64,000 nucleotides of DNA, from contig DATKKF010000134.1 of NCBI GenBank assembly GCA_035543115.1, positions 8,506-72,505 of the forward strand, read 5' to 3'. Position 1 is the stretch's first letter; every line of letters starts with the position of its first letter. The notes under the pieces were generated by a model. That model saw only the letters and a program-made list of their open reading frames with translations. It was not told the DNA's origin and searched no databases. This document shows, in pieces, positions 7,932 to 16,778 of this stretch. This DNA comes from RPRB01 sp035543115 (GTDB lineage: Bacteria; Myxococcota; Myxococcia; Myxococcales; Myxococcaceae). The position numbers were made by a program, and so were the translations under genes.

Positions 7932-9584
7932 TCAGTGCCCCGACGTCTCGGCCGCCAGCCGGCGGATGCGGGCCTCGGCGGGCCGGAGATCGAAGGGGAT
8001 GCCGAAGACCTTCGCCACCTCCTCGGGCTGTGGCTTGTTGCCCTCGGCGACCAGGGTCTTGATCAGCCGCCCGGCCTCCGGATTCCCGTACCAGTCCGGC
8101 CCGAACTTGCTCCGCATCCCCTCGTGGATGAGGTGGGCGAGCGCGAACGCCCGCGCGTAGTCGACCGAGTAGAAGGTGTCATCGACGTCGGTGCGAAAGC
8201 GCAGCGCGTCGCTCTCGTCCATCGGGACCGCGTAGGCAGTGGAGAAGACGTCCCGGTACACCGCCATCGGGTCGGCGGTGGGCCGGTCGTAGAGCCCCTT
8301 CCAGAGCGCGGGCGAGCCGCCGTGCAGCACCGACTCGTAGACCAGCTTGGCGTACGCGTACCGGCGCAGGTAGTAGAGCTGGTAGAGCAGCTGGAGCCGC
8401 GACAGGTCGCGGATGTCCTGGTCGCTCATCAGCGGGTCGCTCCGTCTGACCTGGGCGTCGTGCGCCTGGACGAAGCTCCGGTACCGCCGGAGCCATGCCG
8501 GGTCCGCCCAGGAGTACCGGAACACCTCGCCGAGACCCTCGGTGAAGACCAGCGGTCCGAGCTGCTGGAACTCCCAGACCTTGGTGGTGGTGTTGGCGAA
8601 CATCACCGCGTGGCCGCCCTCGTGGAAGAGGACTCCGAGGCTGTCCACACCGGGGAGGGGCTTCACGTTGATCCGGACGTCCTCGGGCACGCGGATGCCC
8701 CAGCAGGCGGCGCGCGGCTCCTTCAACGGATTCAGCGAGTCGTCGACCCGGACCTCGGTGCCGGCCACGGTCTTGAAGTCGAGCCCCATCCCGGCGAGGA
8801 ACGCGGTGAACGACGGCACCCCGATGTCTGCGGGGAAGAAGCGCTCCAGCCGTGGCCCCTTGAAGAGACGGCTGAAGTCGCTCCGTCGGAGCTGCGCGGC
8901 GGGGATGCCGAGCTCGCGCTGGGTCACCTCCTCCAGCAGCTGGCGGAAGAGCCCGTCGGTGGCGTCGAGGAAGCGCTTCCCCTCCACCATGAACGGCCGG
9001 AGCTGGACCCGCCGGCTCTCCTCGGACAGCTCGACGTACGAGCCGTAGCCCAGCTCGCGCGCCAGCCGCTGGGCGGTGGCCTCCTTCTCCGCGAGGATGG
9101 GGTTGAGCACCGTCTTCCAGATCCCGGCGCGTGCCCTGTCGATCTCCGCCCGGCGGCTGGCGTCCTTCTCGTCTGCCACCAGGAGGTCCAGCTGCTTGTA
9201 GGGCACCGGGTCCTTCATCCAGGGGAGGCGGACGGTGGCCTGGAGCTCGGCGTTCTGGGCGCGGTCATCGAAGGTGGCGGTCGACTGGGAGAGGAACTCG
9301 CCGGCGAGGTAGGCCTGGAGGAACTCGCGCGCCCGGCGCTCGTCGGCGGTGAGGCCGGGCGACTGCGCCGCCTTCCGGACCCGGGCGATCGACGCCTTGG
9401 AGAAGAGCCGGTCGTGCCCGAGGTAGGTCTCGGCCTGGATGCTCGTCTCGCCGACCGTCGCGGTGTACCACTGGAGGGTCTGCTGGATGAGCACCAGGGC
9501 CCGGGACTCGCCGCGGATGCCGGCGAGGGGGTCGGGGCTGGCCGCCAGGGTGATCGCGGACAGGGTCAGGAGCGGAGCGAGCAT
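7932..9584 (-). CDS. M3-like zinc metallopeptidase
   Basis: This 550-residue protein has an N-terminal signal-like segment (MLAPLLTLSAITLAAS), a largely helical body and the zinc motif HEGGH in LFHEGGHAVMFAN (HExxH type). A downstream TEGLGEV supplies a plausible third Glu ligand. Architecture and length resemble M3/oligopeptidase-F-like gluzincins, which cleave oligopeptides within a buried cleft. Export suggests a periplasmic role. It is upstream of and co-oriented with the alkaline phosphatase, with a 138-base gap. Substrate is unknown. Confidence 0.82.
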   Translation of the reverse strand: MLAPLLTLSAITLAASPDPLAGIRGESRALVLIQQTLQWYTATVGETSIQAETYLGHDRLFSKASIARVRKAAQSPGLTADERRAREFLQAYLAGEFLSQSTATFDDRAQNAELQATVRLPWMKDPVPYKQLDLLVADEKDASRRAEIDRARAGIWKTVLNPILAEKEATAQRLARELGYGSYVELSEESRRVQLRPFMVEGKRFLDATDGLFRQLLEEVTQRELGIPAAQLRRSDFSRLFKGPRLERFFPADIGVPSFTAFLAGMGLDFKTVAGTEVRVDDSLNPLKEPRAACWGIRVPEDVRINVKPLPGVDSLGVLFHEGGHAVMFANTTTKVWEFQQLGPLVFTEGLGEVFRYSWADPAWLRRYRSFVQAHDAQVRRSDPLMSDQDIRDLSRLQLLYQLYYLRRYAYAKLVYESVLHGGSPALWKGLYDRPTADPMAVYRDVFSTAYAVPMDESDALRFRTDVDDTFYSVDYARAFALAHLIHEGMRSKFGPDWYGNPEAGRLIKTLVAEGNKPQPEEVAKVFGIPFDLRPAEARIRRLAAETSGH

Positions 9585-9716
9585 CGGCCCAGGCTAGACC
9601 CGCGCAGGTCTTGCGGCGTGCCCCCTGCAGCCAGCGGAGCCCGCGCGTCGGGCGATCGGGCCGCCCCACGTCTTTCTGGCTTGGAGAGTAGAGTGGTCCG
9701 TAGCAGGAGGTGCTTG

Positions 9717-10115
9717 ATGTCCCGCGTCGTGAAGGTCGGAGACCTCATGTCCACCGCGCTGATCGTCATCCGCGACAGCGACAGCATCGGCGCCGCCGAT
9801 GCGCAGATGAAGCTCGGGGCGATCCGCCACATCCCGGTGGTGGATCCGAAGCAGAACCTGGTCGGCATCCTCTCCGCCGGGGACGTGCTCCTGGCGCTGG
9901 CCCGGGGGAAGAAGCTGGTCCGGGTGGGCGAGACCATGACCCGGAATCCAGTGACCGTCACCCCGGACACCCCGGTCCACGAGGCGATCGAGCTGTTGCT
10001 CGAGCACAGGTTCGGCTCGCTCCCGGTGCTCGGCACCGACGGCCACCTGATGGGCATCGTCACCGACACCGACTTCCTCGCCGCCGCCCGGGACGTCTTC
10101 ACCCCGCCGCGCTGA
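9717..10115 (+). CDS. Tandem CBS-domain protein
   Basis: A 132-residue stand-alone CBS pair. CBS1 (about residues 8-65) contains AIRHIPVVDPKQNLVGILSAGDV, and CBS2 (about 72-128) contains FGSLPVLGTDGHLMGIVTDTDF, both classic family signatures. CBS pairs bind adenine nucleotides and act as energy or redox sensors. The ATG at 9717 has a GGAGG Shine-Dalgarno at 9706-9710. It is divergent from the metallopeptidase with a 132-base gap. The partner is not evident here. Confidence 0.92.
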   Translation: MSRVVKVGDLMSTALIVIRDSDSIGAADAQMKLGAIRHIPVVDPKQNLVGILSAGDVLLALARGKKLVRVGETMTRNPVTVTPDTPVHEAIELLLEHRFGSLPVLGTDGHLMGIVTDTDFLAAARDVFTPPR

Positions 10116-10131
10116 CGCCGGGCTCCACCAG

Positions 10132-10767
10132 GTGGCACCGCTGCGCTGCACGCTGCTCGGGGTGGGCGCGATGCGGTCGCCCCGTTTCGCTCCGGCAGGC
10201 GTGCTGGTCCGCGCCGGGCGGATGCGGGTGGTGATCGACGGCGGTCCGGGCGCCGAGCCCCCGGGCCGGCTCGATGCCTGGCTGGTGACCGACGCCCGGA
10301 GCGAGCTCATCGCCGGCATCCGGCGCCTGGCGCGTGCCCGGGGATGCGAGCCGGGGGTGCGTGCCTTCGTCCGGGATGGGCTCTCGATCGAGCCCCGGCC
10401 GGTGCGGCACACCGCGCACCCGACGTTCGGGTACGACATCCGCCTCGGTGCGGCGCGGGCCGTCTGGGCGCCCGAGTTCCTCGTCTTCCCCCGCTGGGCC
10501 CGGGGCGCGCCGCTGATGTTCGCCGAGGCCGCGGCCTGGGGCCGGCGTATCTGGTTCGCCGGGCGCGTCGGCGGGCACGCGGCGGTGGGCGAGGTGTGTG
10601 CCTCGGCCGTGCGGTACGGGGTTCGTCGCCTGGTCCTCGCGCACCTGGGACGGCCGACACTGGCCGCGCTCGACCGCGGGCTCAGGCCTCCCTGGGGCGA
10701 GATCGGTCGAGAGGGGCGGACCTACCGCGCCGGGGCCTCAGGGCTCAGGGCGTCGCCGCGACCATAG
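10132..10767 (+). CDS. Metallo-beta-lactamase-fold-like protein
   Basis: This 211-residue protein starts at GTG 10132, 16 bases after the CBS gene. The N-terminal LLGVGAMRSPRFAPAG and VVIDGGPG resemble the opening strands of the metallo-beta-lactamase fold. Later patches (HTAHPTFGYDIRLG, APLMFAEAA, VGGHAAVGEV, LVLAHLGRP) match positions of downstream metal-site motifs. The canonical HxHxDH motif is absent, so it is either a degenerate or a divergent member. Catalytic activity is uncertain. Confidence 0.65.
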   Translation: MAPLRCTLLGVGAMRSPRFAPAGVLVRAGRMRVVIDGGPGAEPPGRLDAWLVTDARSELIAGIRRLARARGCEPGVRAFVRDGLSIEPRPVRHTAHPTFGYDIRLGAARAVWAPEFLVFPRWARGAPLMFAEAAAWGRRIWFAGRVGGHAAVGEVCASAVRYGVRRLVLAHLGRPTLAALDRGLRPPWGEIGREGRTYRAGASGLRASPRP

Positions 10768-10950
10768 GTGGTCGCGCTGGCCTTCGCCGCGCTGGAGCAC
10801 GCCTCGGAGGACGAGCGGAAGGGCTTCCAGGACGAGTTCAAGAAGCTCCGGAGCGAGGGGAGCGAGGTGACGGCCGCGCTCACCGCCGGGCAGCGGCGGC
10901 TGAGGAGTCGGGGGCGCAAGGTGGATGGGCAGCGGATGGGTCAGAAGTAG
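10768..10950 (+). CDS. Small charged hypothetical protein
   Basis: A 60-residue frame begins with GTG immediately after the preceding stop codon and overlaps the convergent TonB receptor gene by 10 bases. The product is rich in Lys, Arg and Glu and predicted helical, with no recognisable motif. The abutting position supports translation, but the ORF could also be fortuitous in this GC-rich sequence. Confidence 0.4.
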   Translation: MVALAFAALEHASEDERKGFQDEFKKLRSEGSEVTAALTAGQRRLRSRGRKVDGQRMGQK

Positions 10951-13169
10951 AGCGCGACGGTGCCCCGGACGTTGATCGGGTTCCCCGGCGTGAAGTGGAT
11001 GTCCTCGACGCCCGTTCCGGCGAGGCTCGGATCATCGCGCCCCGCGACGTAGGAGCGATTGGCGAACTGCGCCTCGCGCCAGCCGGCGTTCAGCACGTTC
11101 TCCAGCACCAGCCCGACCTCGAGGAAGCGCCACCGGTAGGCGAGGGTGAGGTCGACGATGAAGTACCCCTGGGCCTGGAGCCCGTTAGGATCCTCGGTCG
11201 CCGGCCGGCCTCCGACCCAGCGCGCGCCGAGCCGTCCGCGCCAGCCCGCGGGGTGCAGAACGCTCAGCCCGGCCTGTCCGGTCAAAGTCGGGGCGAGCGC
11301 GACCGCGCTGCCGTTGCCCTGGTCCTTGGTGTACGCGGCGTGTGCGAGGGTGAGGTCGAAGTCCGCCCACATCCAGGGGAGGATGCGGAAGCGGGCCTCG
11401 AGGTCGACCCCGTAGCGGTCGGTCGGATCCGACGCCTCGGTGGTCCCCTCGTCGGCGACGAAGACCAGCTCGGACTGGAGGTGGATCGCCCACAGCGCCG
11501 CGGCAAGGTCGAGCCTTCGGTCGAGCAGGGAAAGCCTCGTTCCGACCTCGCCTCCCCACGCGCGGGGCAGGGCACCGGAGCCGTTCTGCGCGACCACTGC
11601 CCGAGCGTCGTTGCTGTGAAAGCCACCCCCGGCGTCGAGGTAGAGGTCCCAGCCGGTGAGCGGGGTGATGATCGCCTGCAGCTTCGGGTTGACGATGCCC
11701 CGCTGCACCACCGCGGTGCCCTGGTTCGGCAGCGTGCTCGGGTTCGGGCTGCCGTTGGTGACGTTCCACTCGAAGAGGTCACCGCGGACGCCGAGCAGCA
11801 GGCGCAGCCAGGGCGTGAAGCGCACGTCCTCCTGGAGGAAGGCGGCGAGATCGGACTGCACCACGTCGTCCAGCGTGCACGGATTCAGCGGTGCGTCGCC
11901 CACCGGTGCGCAGGTGGAGAGCCGGACCCGCTGCGTGACGTGCCAGAGGGCGACGGTCGTCGAGTCGAGGCGAGCCTGGGCGCCGAGCGTGGTGACCGTC
12001 CGGACGTCCCCGAGGTCGATCCGCCGGTGGTAAACGGCGTTCAGCCCGGCATAGACGCGGGCATCGCTCTGCTCGATCTCGTCGAAGTTCGGCTCGTCCC
12101 GGAGCTGGAAGGTGAAGTCGTTGAAGAGCGTCAGCCGGTAACGGACGACGTAGGCGGTGAACGCGAGCTCGTCGGTGTCGGACGGGCGACTCTCCACGGT
12201 GACCGCCAGCATCTGTCGCTGGGTCTGGCCGCCCTCGGTCGGGTCGATGGAGCCGAATCGGTCGAGATGCCTCGGGTCGGAGTCGGGGAGGTCCACGAAC
12301 CGGGCGGGGATCTGCCCGCTGGCCCGCCACTGCGAGCCGTAGGCGCTGCCGAGCAGGGTCAGCCTGGTGCTGGACGAGAGCTGCAGGGTGGACTTGAGGA
12401 TCAGCGTGTAGCGGCGCAGGTCCTCTCCGACGAGGAAAGGGCCCTGCGTGCCGGACACCTCCGCGGCGAGCCAGGTCGGGCTCGGGGTGGCCCCGGTGCT
12501 CCCGATGCCCAGGACGCGCCAGCTCTGAAAGGAGCCATACGTCCCCTGGACGGAGCTCTCGGCGAAGCTCCGGCGGGTGCGGAGATTGACCGCTCCCGCG
12601 GTGGCGAAGTCGCCGACCTCGACGAAGTAGGGCCCCTTGAGCACATCCACGCGGTCGATGACCTCGGGGATGAGGAAGTGCAGGTCGGCGTAGCCCTGGC
12701 CGTGGGCGTGCGAGGGAAGATTGATCGGGATGCCGTCGAGCGAGAGCGCGACGTCGGTCCCGTGGTCGGCGTCGAATCCGCGGAGGAAGAGCTGGTCAGC
12801 CTTTCCGCCGCCCTGGTGCTGGGCGATGACCAGCCCTGGAACCACCCGCAGGATGTCCTCGGGCGTGGCGTAGGGCCGGAGCCGGAGGTCCCGGTCCCGG
12901 ATGGTCTCTGCCGAGGCCGCCGAGGTCGGGGCCGGAGCCTCGACGGTGGTCTGAAAACCAGCGGACTGGGTCAGCGGCTGGCCTGCGCGCGCCTCGGGGA
13001 CGCCGTCTCCGGGTGCGCCGCGCGCGGCGGCCCCCGCCTCGCCTGCAGCGTCGGCCTGGATGGTCTCCGACGTCCCGCTGGGCGGAGCGGTCGCGGGCTG
13101 GGCGCGTGCGGTCGCGCCCAGGAGCAGCAGGACGAGCACATGGCGCGTCCGGACGGATCGGGGCATCAC
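10941..13169 (-). CDS. TonB-dependent outer-membrane receptor
   Basis: A 742-residue receptor with a signal peptide (residues 1-23), a low-complexity stretch, a plug domain (about 85-200; YATPEDILRVVPGL, FLRGFDADHGTDVALSLDGIP, RVDVLKGPYFVEVGDFATAG) and a 22-strand-type barrel ending in an aromatic residue (VALYF). Such receptors import metal chelates, cobalamin or other scarce solutes using TonB energy. Immediately upstream is a His-rich small protein and, divergently, a HupE/UreJ permease, which points to a metal, possibly nickel. The substrate is not shown by the sequence itself. Confidence 0.92.
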   Translation of the reverse strand: MMPRSVRTRHVLVLLLLGATARAQPATAPPSGTSETIQADAAGEAGAAARGAPGDGVPEARAGQPLTQSAGFQTTVEAPAPTSAASAETIRDRDLRLRPYATPEDILRVVPGLVIAQHQGGGKADQLFLRGFDADHGTDVALSLDGIPINLPSHAHGQGYADLHFLIPEVIDRVDVLKGPYFVEVGDFATAGAVNLRTRRSFAESSVQGTYGSFQSWRVLGIGSTGATPSPTWLAAEVSGTQGPFLVGEDLRRYTLILKSTLQLSSSTRLTLLGSAYGSQWRASGQIPARFVDLPDSDPRHLDRFGSIDPTEGGQTQRQMLAVTVESRPSDTDELAFTAYVVRYRLTLFNDFTFQLRDEPNFDEIEQSDARVYAGLNAVYHRRIDLGDVRTVTTLGAQARLDSTTVALWHVTQRVRLSTCAPVGDAPLNPCTLDDVVQSDLAAFLQEDVRFTPWLRLLLGVRGDLFEWNVTNGSPNPSTLPNQGTAVVQRGIVNPKLQAIITPLTGWDLYLDAGGGFHSNDARAVVAQNGSGALPRAWGGEVGTRLSLLDRRLDLAAALWAIHLQSELVFVADEGTTEASDPTDRYGVDLEARFRILPWMWADFDLTLAHAAYTKDQGNGSAVALAPTLTGQAGLSVLHPAGWRGRLGARWVGGRPATEDPNGLQAQGYFIVDLTLAYRWRFLEVGLVLENVLNAGWREAQFANRSYVAGRDDPSLAGTGVEDIHFTPGNPINVRGTVALYF

Positions 13170-13231
13170 TTCCCCTCGGGGTTCGTGGAACGGTCAACGG
13201 ACGACGGGCGGCACGGGAGCTCCCGTGCGGC

Positions 13232-13612
13232 TCACGGCGCCTGCGGCTGCTCCTCGGACCAGCGACGAGGAAGGGAACGGATGGCGCCCGGGCGCGGCGG
13301 CGGGGAGCGGAAGGCGAGCACCACCGTCTGGAAAGGGGCCGGGGGCGCTGTCGCGAGCAGCTGCACTTGAAGGTGCTCGGGGGCGCCCGGGGCATGGTGG
13401 TGCCCGGCTGGAACGGCCGGGCCCTTGCCCCGGCGGTGCCCATCTCCATGGTGGACCCAGCCCTCGTCCGCCGAGTCACGGAGGAACGGCGTCCCGTGCG
13501 CGAGGAGCGGGTGGGCGATCGGCACCACCGCGAGCACCCAGCCGGCGAGCACGAGCGCGAGCGGGGCAGCATCGCTCCGTCGCTGCGGGTGGGTGCGTCG
13601 GGCCGGGCGCAT
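13232..13612 (-). CDS. Small His-rich exported protein upstream of TonB receptor
   Basis: A 126-residue protein with an N-terminal hydrophobic helix (LALVLAGWVLAVVPIAHPLLAHG) and a His-rich segment (WVHHGDGHRRG, then GHHHAPGAPEH). It resembles the small DUF2946-like proteins often found beside metal-related TonB receptors, which suggests periplasmic metal handling. The ATG at 13612 is used; an in-frame TTG lies at 13624. The gap to the TonB receptor is 62 bases, so the two probably form an operon. Confidence 0.65.
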   Translation of the reverse strand: MRPARRTHPQRRSDAAPLALVLAGWVLAVVPIAHPLLAHGTPFLRDSADEGWVHHGDGHRRGKGPAVPAGHHHAPGAPEHLQVQLLATAPPAPFQTVVLAFRSPPPRPGAIRSLPRRWSEEQPQAP

Positions 13613-13714
13613 GGGGGTCTTCAAGGATGGAGTACGGTCGAGTGCGGAGGTCGGATTCAAGCGAAATCTCTTGCGCGTTCGGCGGCCGGCCCTCGCTAGG
13701 GTGCCGTCCACCTG

Positions 13715-14740
13715 ATGTCCCGTCCGCGCCTCCTCACCCTGGTCGCGCTCTGCGCGCTCGCCCCCGGAGCCGCCCGCGCCCACGCGCTGCGCCTGTCCAC
13801 CGGTGAGGTCACGGTCGAGGGGCGGCGGGTCCAGGCGGTGCTCCAGCTCGCCCGCGTGGAGCTCGACGGGCTCCGGCCCGAGGACGTCGCGGCCACGATG
13901 CAGGTCTCGGTGGACGGAGCCCGGTGCGCGCTCACCGGGTCCTCGGTCGCTCTGGCCCAGGAGGACGGAGTGGCGGTGACCGCGCGCTGGGAGTGCCCGC
14001 GGACGCCCGGCCGGCTGAGAATGGTGCTCGGGTTCCTGGACCGACTCCCCCAGGGTCACCTCCACGTCGCGCTGCTCCGGCTTCCCGGAGGGACGGTGCA
14101 GCGCACCGCGCGGGCGAGCGCGCCGGTCCTCGAGGTCGAGGCGCAGCCAGGAGCGTGGGCGGGCGCCGGGAGGTTCCTCCGGCTCGGCGCCGAGCACATC
14201 TTCCAGGGAGCGGACCACATCGCGTTCCTGATCGGCGTGCTGCTCCTCGGAGGCACCTTCCGGCAGCTCCTGGGCATCGTCACCGCCTTCACCCTCGCCC
14301 ACTCGGCGACCCTGGCCCTGGCCACGCTGGGCTGGGTCGTCCCTCCGCCCAGGATCATCGAGCCGCTGATCGCCCTGAGCATCGTCGCGGTGGCGGTGGA
14401 GAACCTGCTGGCGCTCCGGAGGCCCCTGTCGGGCGAGCGGGTGAGATCGGCCATCGCCCACCGCTGGCGCCTGACCTTCGGCTTCGGGCTGGTGCACGGG
14501 TTCGGGTTCGCGGGTGCGCTGCGGGCGCTCGAGCTTCCGCGGTCCCTGCTGGGCCCGAGCCTCTTGACCTTCAACCTCGGGGTCGAGCTTGGGCAACTCG
14601 GCATCGTCGCCCTCGCTTGGCCGCTGCTCCGGTGGTTGCGGGGAGTCCGCGGGATGTGGCCGGCCGGCATGCGCTGGGCCTCCCTCGCCGTCGGCGGGCT
14701 CGGCGTCAGCTGGCTCGTCGGGAGGGTGCTCTCCGCCTGA
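13715..14740 (+). CDS. hupE: HupE/UreJ-family membrane permease
   Basis: This 341-residue protein has a signal peptide, an extracytoplasmic N-terminal domain of about 130 residues, then six or more helices. The signature GAEHIFQGADHIAFLIGVLLLGG marks the HupE/UreJ family, and a second His-bearing helix (FGFGLVHGFGFAG) follows. Family members are implicated in nickel or cobalt uptake for hydrogenase and urease. It is divergent from the His-rich protein/TonB receptor pair with a 102-base shared promoter region. Both hydrogenase and urease genes are present in this window. Confidence 0.85.
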   Translation: MSRPRLLTLVALCALAPGAARAHALRLSTGEVTVEGRRVQAVLQLARVELDGLRPEDVAATMQVSVDGARCALTGSSVALAQEDGVAVTARWECPRTPGRLRMVLGFLDRLPQGHLHVALLRLPGGTVQRTARASAPVLEVEAQPGAWAGAGRFLRLGAEHIFQGADHIAFLIGVLLLGGTFRQLLGIVTAFTLAHSATLALATLGWVVPPPRIIEPLIALSIVAVAVENLLALRRPLSGERVRSAIAHRWRLTFGFGLVHGFGFAGALRALELPRSLLGPSLLTFNLGVELGQLGIVALAWPLLRWLRGVRGMWPAGMRWASLAVGGLGVSWLVGRVLSA

Positions 14741-14877
14741 GGCGGCGAGGCCACCCCCCTGTCGCCCCGCGGCCCGACTGTCAGCTGAACGCCGATCGTG
14801 CAGAAGTCACTTGGCTGCGGGGACCCCGGGGCGTGGATTCCTCTCTCACACCCGACGAGGCTGGAGGTCCACCGACC

Positions 14878-15438
14878 ATGGGGAACAAGGGCACGTTCGC
14901 CACCGACATCGCTGCGATCCGGAAGAGGGCGCGCGAGAAGCTGGAGATGGGCGCGGTCACCGAGAACTACGGAGGCGACGTCCAGACCGCCATCGCGCTC
15001 CTCAACGAGGCGCTGGCCACCGAGATCGTCTGCATCCTCCGCTACAAGTTCCACGCCGTCGCCGCGACCGGGCTCTCCAGCGAGTCGGTGAAGGAGGAGT
15101 TCGCCCAGCACGCCCGCGAGGAGGAGGAGCACCTGGACCTCATCGCTGAGCGCATCAACCAGCTCGGCGGCCGGCCCAACTTCAACCCCGAGGGGCTCAC
15201 CACCCGCGCGGCGTCCCAGTACGCCGAGGGCGAGAACCTGGTCGACATGATCCGCGAGAACCTGGTGGCCGAGCGGATCGCCATCGAGCACTACCGCGAC
15301 CTCATCCGCTACTTCGGGGAGAAGGACCCCACCACCCGGGTCCTGCTGGAGCGCGTGCTCGCCCAGGAGGAGGAGCACGCCAACGACATGCACGACCTCC
15401 TCGTCTCCCACGAGGGGCGGCCGATGCTGAAGCGGTGA
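14878..15438 (+). CDS. Ferritin-like (bacterioferritin/Dps-like) protein
   Basis: A 186-residue four-helix protein with di-iron ligand patterns: NEALATEIVCILRYKFH, HAREEEEHLDLIAERI, RENLVAERIAIEHYRDLI and AQEEEHANDMHDLL supply Glu and ExxH pairs on successive helices. Length is slightly above typical bacterioferritin, with a short N-terminal extension. It probably stores iron or detoxifies peroxide in the cytosol. The ATG at 14878 is preceded by a GGAGG. It stands alone between hupE and an efflux operon. Confidence 0.88.
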   Translation: MGNKGTFATDIAAIRKRAREKLEMGAVTENYGGDVQTAIALLNEALATEIVCILRYKFHAVAATGLSSESVKEEFAQHAREEEEHLDLIAERINQLGGRPNFNPEGLTTRAASQYAEGENLVDMIRENLVAERIAIEHYRDLIRYFGEKDPTTRVLLERVLAQEEEHANDMHDLLVSHEGRPMLKR

Positions 15439-15492
15439 GCGGCCGGCGGTCCTGCTTAACCTCGAGCGTGAACCGGTGTACGAACTTCGCCC

Positions 15493-16776
15493 ATGCCCGA
15501 ACCCGACGCGCCCCACCCCGGACGCCGCCGCTGGCTCTGGGTCACCGCGCTCGTGCTCCTGGTGGGCGCTGGACTGCTGACGTGGCGCGTGCTGCGCCGG
15601 CCGCCTCCGCTGCAGTACCAGACCGCGGCGGTGGTGAAGGGCCCGGTGGTGGCGAAGGTGACCGCCACCGGGATCCTCTCCGCGGTGGTCACCGTCCAGG
15701 TCGGGAGCCAGGTCAGCGGGCGCATCGCCAGGCTCCACGCCGACTACAACTCGACGGTGAAGAAGGGGCAGCTCATCGCCGAGATCGACCCCGCGCTCTT
15801 CGAGGCCAACCTCGCGCAGGCGAAGGCCAACGTGCTCGCCGGCGAGGGGCAGCTGAAGCAGGCCGAGGCCACGGTGCTCGCCGCGCGCCGCACCTACGAC
15901 CGGGACAAGCCGCTCCGGGCCAGCAACCTCATCGCCCAGGCGGACCTCGACACCGCCGAGACCACCCTCCAGGCGGCCGAGGCCGCGGTGGTGGCGGCCA
16001 GGGGACAGCTGGCGCAGGCCCGCGCCCAGCTGACCCAGAGCGAGGTGAACCTCGCCTACACCAAGATCGCCTCGCCCATCGACGGGACGGTCATCTCCCG
16101 GAGCGTGGACGTGGGCCAGACGGTCGCCGCCTCGCTCCAGGCGCCCACCATCTTCACCCTCGCCGGCGATCTCCGGCAGATGCAGGTGGACACCTCCGTG
16201 GCGGAGGCCGACGTGGGCAAGCTCGCCGCCGGGATGGAGGCGACCTTCGTGGTGGACGCCTTTCCCGAGGAGCGCTTCAAGGGAACGATTCGCCAGATCC
16301 GCAACTCGCCGCAGACCCAGCAGAACGTGGTCACCTACGACGCGGTGATCGACGTGCAGAACCCCGACCTCAAGCTCCGGCCGGGGATGACCGCGAACGT
16401 CACGGTCGTCTACGCCAATCGCGAGGAGGTGCTGCGGGTTCCCAACGCGGCGCTCCGGTTCCGGCCGCCGCCCGAGATGCTCGCCGCGCTCGGGCGAGCG
16501 AGCAGCGCTCCGCAGAGGACCGCCGGCCGCGACGGAGGCCGAGGCCCGCCGCAGGCGGCCAGCGGCGGAGGAAACGGGCGAAGCCTCTGGGTGCTGCGCG
16601 ACGGCCGACCCGCCGCGGCGCAGGTCACGGTGGGCGTCTCGGACGGCACCTTCAGCGAGATCCTCTCCGGCTCGGTCCAGGCGGGCGACGCGGTGGTGAC
16701 CGGCGTGGAGACCACCGGGCGCGCGGCCCCCGCCCCTGCGGCACCCCCGGGAGGAGCGGTCCGGCGGCCGTTCTAG
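15493..16776 (+). CDS. Periplasmic adaptor (MacA-type membrane fusion protein)
   Basis: A 427-residue membrane fusion protein with one N-terminal anchor helix (residues 14-32), a split lipoyl/barrel-sandwich domain (VGSQVSGRIARLHADYNSTVKKGQLIAEIDP and YTKIASPIDGTVISRSVDVGQTV), an Ala-rich helical hairpin between them (about 100-195) and beta-barrel domains. A low-complexity Gly/Pro/Ala stretch (about 340-370) interrupts the C-terminal domain. It should link the inner-membrane MacB transporter to an outer-membrane channel. No TolC gene is in this window. The MacB ATPase gene follows 2 bases after the stop. Confidence 0.9.
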   Translation: MPEPDAPHPGRRRWLWVTALVLLVGAGLLTWRVLRRPPPLQYQTAAVVKGPVVAKVTATGILSAVVTVQVGSQVSGRIARLHADYNSTVKKGQLIAEIDPALFEANLAQAKANVLAGEGQLKQAEATVLAARRTYDRDKPLRASNLIAQADLDTAETTLQAAEAAVVAARGQLAQARAQLTQSEVNLAYTKIASPIDGTVISRSVDVGQTVAASLQAPTIFTLAGDLRQMQVDTSVAEADVGKLAAGMEATFVVDAFPEERFKGTIRQIRNSPQTQQNVVTYDAVIDVQNPDLKLRPGMTANVTVVYANREEVLRVPNAALRFRPPPEMLAALGRASSAPQRTAGRDGGRGPPQAASGGGNGRSLWVLRDGRPAAAQVTVGVSDGTFSEILSGSVQAGDAVVTGVETTGRAAPAPAAPPGGAVRRPF

Positions 16777-16778
16777 CC

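Noticed and set aside
10344..13370. Very long plus-strand ORF opposite the TonB receptor
   Set aside because: Composition is a mirror of the receptor, with no motif; the antisense TonB receptor has full domain structure.
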